From Pseudomonadaceae bacterium (GTDB lineage: Bacteria; Pseudomonadota; Gammaproteobacteria; Pseudomonadales; Pseudomonadaceae), in NCBI GenBank assembly GCA_900766265.1, contig CAAFUS010000018.1, positions 124,001 to 188,000 of the forward strand: 64,000 bases of DNA, in the 5' to 3' direction. Under the pieces are notes generated by a model. That model did no database searches. It saw only the letters and a program-made list of their open reading frames with translations, and was not told where the DNA came from. The position numbers and the translations under genes are program-made. This document shows, in pieces, positions 60,257-64,000 of this stretch; position 1 is the first letter of the stretch; the number at the start of each line of letters is the position of its first letter.

Positions 60257-61204
60257 ATGATGAAAAGGAGCGATGCCGCCTGGACTTTCGTTGGGCTCGC
60301 GGCAGTGCTGTTCTCCAGTTACCTGCTCTATCACGAGCTGCGCGACATCTCGCTCGCTGAGATCGCCGGCAGTCTAGCCGCCATCGGCCAGCGCAACTGG
60401 TTGCTCGCGCTAGCCGCCACGCTCGGCGCCTATAGCGCGCTGGCCTGGTATGACCGGATCGCCATGGCGCACCTGGGCAAAAAGATCTCCTGGTGGTTCA
60501 TCACACTGTGCTCCTTCACCACCTATGCCCTGGCCCACAATATCGGCGCCTCGGTGTTTTCCGGCGCGGTCGTGCGTTACCGCGCGTACCGCAGCAAAGG
60601 CCTCACGCCTCACGAGATCGGCGTGCTCATCGTGTTCTGCTCGCTCACCTTCGTCCTCGGGACCTTGGTGGCCATCGGCGCGGTGCTATTGCTACGCCCG
60701 GACCTGTTGTCCCGTCTGGTCCGCGTCGACCCCTGGGTTTCCTACGCCATCGGCAGCGGGCTCCTGGCCCTGGTGGCGCTGTATGCACTCGGGGCCTGGC
60801 GCGAACGCGCGCCCTGGCGGCTCGGCAAATGGCACATCGAATACCCTCGCCTGGCCATCGTCGGCCGACAGCTGCTGGCCGGTCCACTTGAGCTGCTCTG
60901 CGCCGCGGCGATCATCTATTTCGCATTGCCCGCGGAGCACAACCCTGGCTACCTGGTGGTGCTTGGTGCATTTCTCGCCTCCTTCTCCCTCGCCCTGCTG
61001 TCACACGCTCCGGGCGGGCTCGGTGTGCTGGAGGTGACCTTCATCGCCGCCCTGCCCGAACTGCAGACCGCGGACGTCCTCGCTGCGCTGATCGTCTTTC
61101 GCTGCCTGTACCTGCTGTTGCCGTTCGCACTGGCGATCCTGGTGGTGATAGGCTTCGAGGTCGGTCAGTGGTCGCGCAAGCGCGTCGAACTGCCGGGCGA
61201 TTGA
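60257..61204 (+). CDS. UPF0104/LPG-synthase-like membrane protein
   Basis: A 315-residue inner-membrane protein with about eight segments; it matches the lysylphosphatidylglycerol synthase flippase-like region (UPF0104), with GASVFSGAVVRYRAYRSKGL and SHAPGGLGVLEVTFIAAL being family-typical. It has no C-terminal acyl-lysine transferase domain, so it is not a full MprF. It probably moves or senses a lipid. The ATG at 60257 has only a weak ribosome site. It is divergent from the P450 gene (241 bp). Confidence 0.75.
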   Translation: MMKRSDAAWTFVGLAAVLFSSYLLYHELRDISLAEIAGSLAAIGQRNWLLALAATLGAYSALAWYDRIAMAHLGKKISWWFITLCSFTTYALAHNIGASVFSGAVVRYRAYRSKGLTPHEIGVLIVFCSLTFVLGTLVAIGAVLLLRPDLLSRLVRVDPWVSYAIGSGLLALVALYALGAWRERAPWRLGKWHIEYPRLAIVGRQLLAGPLELLCAAAIIYFALPAEHNPGYLVVLGAFLASFSLALLSHAPGGLGVLEVTFIAALPELQTADVLAALIVFRCLYLLLPFALAILVVIGFEVGQWSRKRVELPGD

Positions 61205-61289
61205 GACGGCGTCCTCATCCGACGAATATGGTCTAGCGACGCCGGAACTCGCAGGCGATCATGCCCCTCCAGCCAACTCCCTTGATGAT

Positions 61290-62021
61290 ATGACCGACAC
61301 TCAGAACACTCCTGCGCAACACAAGCCCCGCCCGCTCATCGACCTGGCGGTCAGTATCCTGATTCCCTCGCTCATCCTGATGAAGCTCAGTGGCGAAGAT
61401 CGACTCGGCCCGGATGGCGCGCTGCTGCTGGCCCTCGCTTTTCCTCTGGGCTGGGGCGCACTGGAGCTGGTCAAGTACCGCAAGTTCAACTGGATCGCCC
61501 TGCTCGGACTAGTCAGCGTGCTGCTGACCGGCGGCATCGGCCTGTTGAAGCTCGATCCGCAATGGCTGGCCATCAAGGAGGCGACGATTCCTGGCATTCT
61601 CGGCATCGTCGTACTCGCCTCGACCCGTACGCGCTATCCACTGATCCGCACCATGCTCTACAACCCGAAGGTGCTAAACGTCGACAAGATCCACCAGCAG
61701 CTCGAGCGCAACGGCCAGGTCGAACATTTCGAGACACGCCTGCAACGCGCCACCTACTGGCTCAGCGGCACATTCTTTTTCTCATCGTTCATGAATTATG
61801 TGCTGGCCAAGTGGATCGTCCACAGCCCTGCAGGCAGCGAAGCGTTCAACGAGGAGCTGGGGCGCATGACGCTGCTCAGTTATCCGATGATCGCGATTCC
61901 GAGCATGATGATGATGATGGGGATCTTCTATTACCTCTGGCGAACCATTCACGGGCTCACCGGGCTCGGCCTCGAAGAGATCATGACGACGTCGTCGACA
62001 AAGGAGCCTTCCCAGAGCTGA
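61290..62021 (+). CDS. VC0807-family membrane protein
   Basis: A 243-residue inner-membrane protein with five or six hydrophobic segments, starting MTDTQNTPAQHKPRPLIDLAVSILIPSLILMKLSG. It resembles the VC0807 family, distantly related to intracellular-septation proteins; function unknown. It ends 48 bp before the convergent 28-residue peptide gene and follows the UPF0104 gene by 85 bp, so these two may be cotranscribed. Confidence 0.7.
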   Translation: MTDTQNTPAQHKPRPLIDLAVSILIPSLILMKLSGEDRLGPDGALLLALAFPLGWGALELVKYRKFNWIALLGLVSVLLTGGIGLLKLDPQWLAIKEATIPGILGIVVLASTRTRYPLIRTMLYNPKVLNVDKIHQQLERNGQVEHFETRLQRATYWLSGTFFFSSFMNYVLAKWIVHSPAGSEAFNEELGRMTLLSYPMIAIPSMMMMMGIFYYLWRTIHGLTGLGLEEIMTTSSTKEPSQS

Positions 62022-62069
62022 AGGGGTACGGCGCCGTGACTCCAGGGGAAGCCGTGGCGCAGCGCAAGG

Positions 62070-62156
62070 TCAGAAGATCAGCTTGAAGATGCCAATGACC
62101 ACGATGAGCCCGATGATGAAAATGATGCCTGCGGTACCGCCGATGAATTTCAGCAT
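62070..62156 (-). CDS. 28-residue single-pass membrane peptide
   Basis: An ORF too short for most gene callers: MLKFIGGTAG then a hydrophobic helix (IIFIIGLIVVIGIF) and a short KLIF tail. GGGAGAA lies 7 bases before the ATG at 62156. I judge it real because of the strong ribosome site, the clean single-helix topology and the lack of other gene on this stretch. It may be a modulator of a membrane complex. I recall similar short peptides annotated as hypothetical in Pseudomonas, but cannot confirm. Confidence 0.7.
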   Translation of the reverse strand: MLKFIGGTAGIIFIIGLIVVIGIFKLIF

Positions 62157-62342
62157 AGTGTTCTCCCGGTAATGAAAGGGGGTAATTTTGTGACACCCCC
62201 TCCCCTCATCCGTTCGCCGTACCGCCAGACAACCTGCTCCGCCCCCTCTCTCCGCACCTCGCCCGCCCTCTCTAGATGGCCCTTTGGCGCACCAGGCATA
62301 GAGGTACTGAATACGCCATCGGCCGGGTTTCTCGGCCAGTTG

Positions 62343-63266
62343 TCAGGCGCGTGCCCGCTGCTCCATTTGTTGAGCGCTGCGCTCGACCTGGGCGAGATGG
62401 CCGATCACCCCGGTCAGCTCGTCGCGCCAATCGCGTGTCGGCAGGCCAAAGGTGGATTCGAAACGGGTGCAATCGAGCACCGACCACAGCGGTCTTTGCG
62501 CCGGTGTCGGATACTCGCTGGTAGGGATGGCGAACACCGTCGGTCGGTTCTCCAGCAGGCCTTGCGCCTGCGCCTGCTGAAAGATCTCGACGGCAAAGTC
62601 GTACCATGAGCAGGGAGAGCGGCCACTGTAATGGTAAAGGCCCCAGGGCAGATCGCCCTGGCGCTTATAACGGCGTGCCAGTTCGAGCAGCGTTTCTGCA
62701 ATGGTGCTGGCCTTGGTCGGACAGCCGAACTGGTCGCAGACCACCGAGAGCTCGTCACGCTGAGCGCCGACCCGCAGCATGGTCTTGACGAAGTTGTTGC
62801 CGTGGATCCCGTACACCCAACTCGTTCGCAGGATCACATGCTTAGCCAGACGATCCTGGATCATGGCTTCGCCGGCCAGCTTGCTCGCACCGTAGACACC
62901 TGTCGGCCCCGTTGTGTCGGTTTCCCGATATGGCGTTTTAGCCTCGCCCGAAAAGACATAGTCGGTGGAAATATGCAGCAAGGCGATGCCGTACTTCTGG
63001 GCAACCGCCGCGAGATTGCCCGGACCGTCGCGGTTGACCGCATCGGCGAGCGCCTGATCCGTCTCGGCGCCATCTACGTTGGTATAGGCAGCCGAATTGA
63101 TGATCAGCGCCGGCCGGTAGCGCAACACCGCCTGCTCCACCTGATCGGCCTGGGTAATGTCGAGCTGGCTACGGTCAAGGCCAATGGCTTCCAGACCGAA
63201 CGCCGGCGCGCGATTGATGATGTCCCGTCCGACCTGCCCATTGGCGCCACATACAAGGATCTTCAT
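62343..63266 (-). CDS. rfbD: dTDP-4-dehydrorhamnose reductase RmlD
   Basis: A 307-residue extended SDR with KILVCGANGQVGRDI, INSAAYTNVDGAE, HISTDYVFSG and the catalytic Tyr-Lys in YGASKLAGE. It does the last step of dTDP-L-rhamnose synthesis. The usual partners rmlA, rmlB and rmlC are not in the window, so it is either an isolated copy or the end of a cluster outside it. The ATG at 63266 starts at the Rossmann strand. Confidence 0.9.
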   Translation of the reverse strand: MKILVCGANGQVGRDIINRAPAFGLEAIGLDRSQLDITQADQVEQAVLRYRPALIINSAAYTNVDGAETDQALADAVNRDGPGNLAAVAQKYGIALLHISTDYVFSGEAKTPYRETDTTGPTGVYGASKLAGEAMIQDRLAKHVILRTSWVYGIHGNNFVKTMLRVGAQRDELSVVCDQFGCPTKASTIAETLLELARRYKRQGDLPWGLYHYSGRSPCSWYDFAVEIFQQAQAQGLLENRPTVFAIPTSEYPTPAQRPLWSVLDCTRFESTFGLPTRDWRDELTGVIGHLAQVERSAQQMEQRARA

Positions 63267-63729
63267 TGCTACCTCAAGTGAATCAGTGAGAGCGTCGAGC
63301 CATCGCCTGGACGCCATCTATCAGGCCGCACGTACTGCGGCTCAAGACTGAACTCCGGGTTTCGCCCAACGGCTAACCAACATCTCTGGAAAATACCCGC
63401 ACCCACCACAGCCAGAGGAGGATCCGGAGCAATGCCCGGTTCAGGCCAATTGCAAAGGGTTTTGTTCCCAAGGGGAACCCTTAATTGCGTCTTTTTCTCA
63501 TCAACGGGACGCGAACCGGCCTCAATGATGGCCAAACACCAGCTTTATAGAGAAAGTTATCGACAAGATAACGGACAATTGAACCAAAATAGCCTAATTT
63601 AAACGCTACTGAAAACTACCATCGAATTTCCGGTCAACGCCTCGCAGTGTTTCTAATTCTTTCCAAAAGTGAAACTCATTGACCTTCGCACGGCCCAATC
63701 TACAAACCCGTCACTGAAGGAACGTATGC
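63267..63729. other. 463-bp AT-rich intergenic region
   Basis: No gene is recognised. The stretch from about 63535 to 63670 is clearly richer in A and T than the rest of the window (for example TTTATAGAGAAAGTTATCGAC), which could mark a silencer or MvaT-bound site or promoter DNA. It holds the promoter of osmE and presumably that of rmlD on the other strand. Confidence 0.5.
63679..63706 (+). promoter_or_regulatory. Possible promoter of osmE
   Basis: TTGACC (63679-63684) and TACAAA (63701-63706) are 16 bp apart and about 24 bp before the osmE start. osmE of E. coli is osmotically induced; here only the hexamers can be seen. Confidence 0.45.
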
Positions 63730-64000
63730 ATGCTCAAGCCTACTGCCTCGCTAATCACCATCGCCCTTCTCACCGGTTGCGCCGGCCACGTACAGAACCC
63801 GGTCGATCGCGTGACGTTCCGCGATGAACCGCTGGTCAAGGACGTGCGCGACGGAATGACCCGCGCCGAGGTCCTTACTCTGGGCGGAGAGCCTTCGGCC
63901 ACCAGCGACAGGGTCGCGAGCCCAGGCACCTGCAATGACTACATTCTTAGCCACAAGGGCAACCAACAACCCTATTTCGTCAGCTTCGACGCCAATGGGC
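63730..64000 (+). CDS. osmE: Osmotically inducible lipoprotein OsmE, 3' end missing
   Basis: The first 90 residues are present. A signal peptide with lipobox LLTGC (Cys17) is followed by an OsmE/SmpA-type domain (VKDVRDGMTRAEVLTLGGEPSA, GTCNDYILSHKG and YFVSFDANG), matching E. coli OsmE blocks. It is a small osmotically controlled outer-membrane lipoprotein. AAGGA precedes the ATG. The gene continues beyond the window. Confidence 0.85.
   Translation, partial: MLKPTASLITIALLTGCAGHVQNPVDRVTFRDEPLVKDVRDGMTRAEVLTLGGEPSATSDRVASPGTCNDYILSHKGNQQPYFVSFDANG

Overview
The window reads as chromosomal core DNA of a Pseudomonadaceae gammaproteobacterium, most likely the Stutzerimonas / Pseudomonas stutzeri group or a close Pseudomonas relative. 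The main evidence is CbrA-CbrB followed by the CrcZ sRNA, a RetS hybrid sensor next to accBC-prmA-dusB-fis-purHD, the two-gene pair of malate:quinone oxidoreductase and a PA4642-type protein, and high-GC coding bias throughout. Species is inferred from gene content and order recalled from Pseudomonas genomes, not from a search. No rRNA, tRNA, CRISPR array, insertion sequence, phage or integron module was seen.

Layout. 1-4.5 kb: end of a lipoprotein gene, a glyoxalase-II-like hydrolase, an AlkK-type acyl-CoA ligase, a LysE exporter and a D-2-hydroxyacid dehydrogenase. 4.5-11 kb: rsmC, a GDT1-type manganese exporter behind a yybP-ykoY riboswitch, a SnoaL-like protein, an M48 lipoprotein protease, a chemoreceptor, a YedK-type DNA-crosslinking protein and two tiny zinc/DUF genes. 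11-22.5 kb: membrane and metabolism genes (acyltransferase, DUF1329, yajG, mqo, dauA, SDR, SLC23-like permease, GDPD). 22.6-23.3 kb: a gene-free stretch with regularly spaced DnaA-box repeats and two hairpins. 23.3-30 kb: LOG protein, Mut7-C, several small enzymes, sfsA and an aminotransferase.

30.3-43.2 kb is the conserved block dksA-gluQ-cbrX-cbrA-cbrB-crcZ-pcnB-folK-panB-panC-panD-pgi. It combines the stringent-response cofactor, carbon/nitrogen catabolite control (CbrAB drives CrcZ from a sigma-54 promoter; CrcZ sequesters Hfq/Crc), RNA polyadenylation, and folate and pantothenate synthesis. 43.2-58.8 kb is a second conserved block: chaN, a Rieske protein, dsbD, aroQ, accB-accC, prmA, a DUF3426 protein, dusB-fis, purH, purD and retS.

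58.8-64 kb looks more lineage-specific: a CYP152-type peroxygenase P450, a flippase-like membrane protein, a VC0807-family membrane protein, a 28-residue membrane peptide, an orphan rmlD and the start of osmE. The least explained signals are the ~195-bp spaced DnaA-box repeats (22639-23064), the 26-codon ORF plus twin UUCG hairpins ahead of the LOG gene, and the 28-residue membrane peptide at 62070-62156. No clearly new multi-gene system was found.
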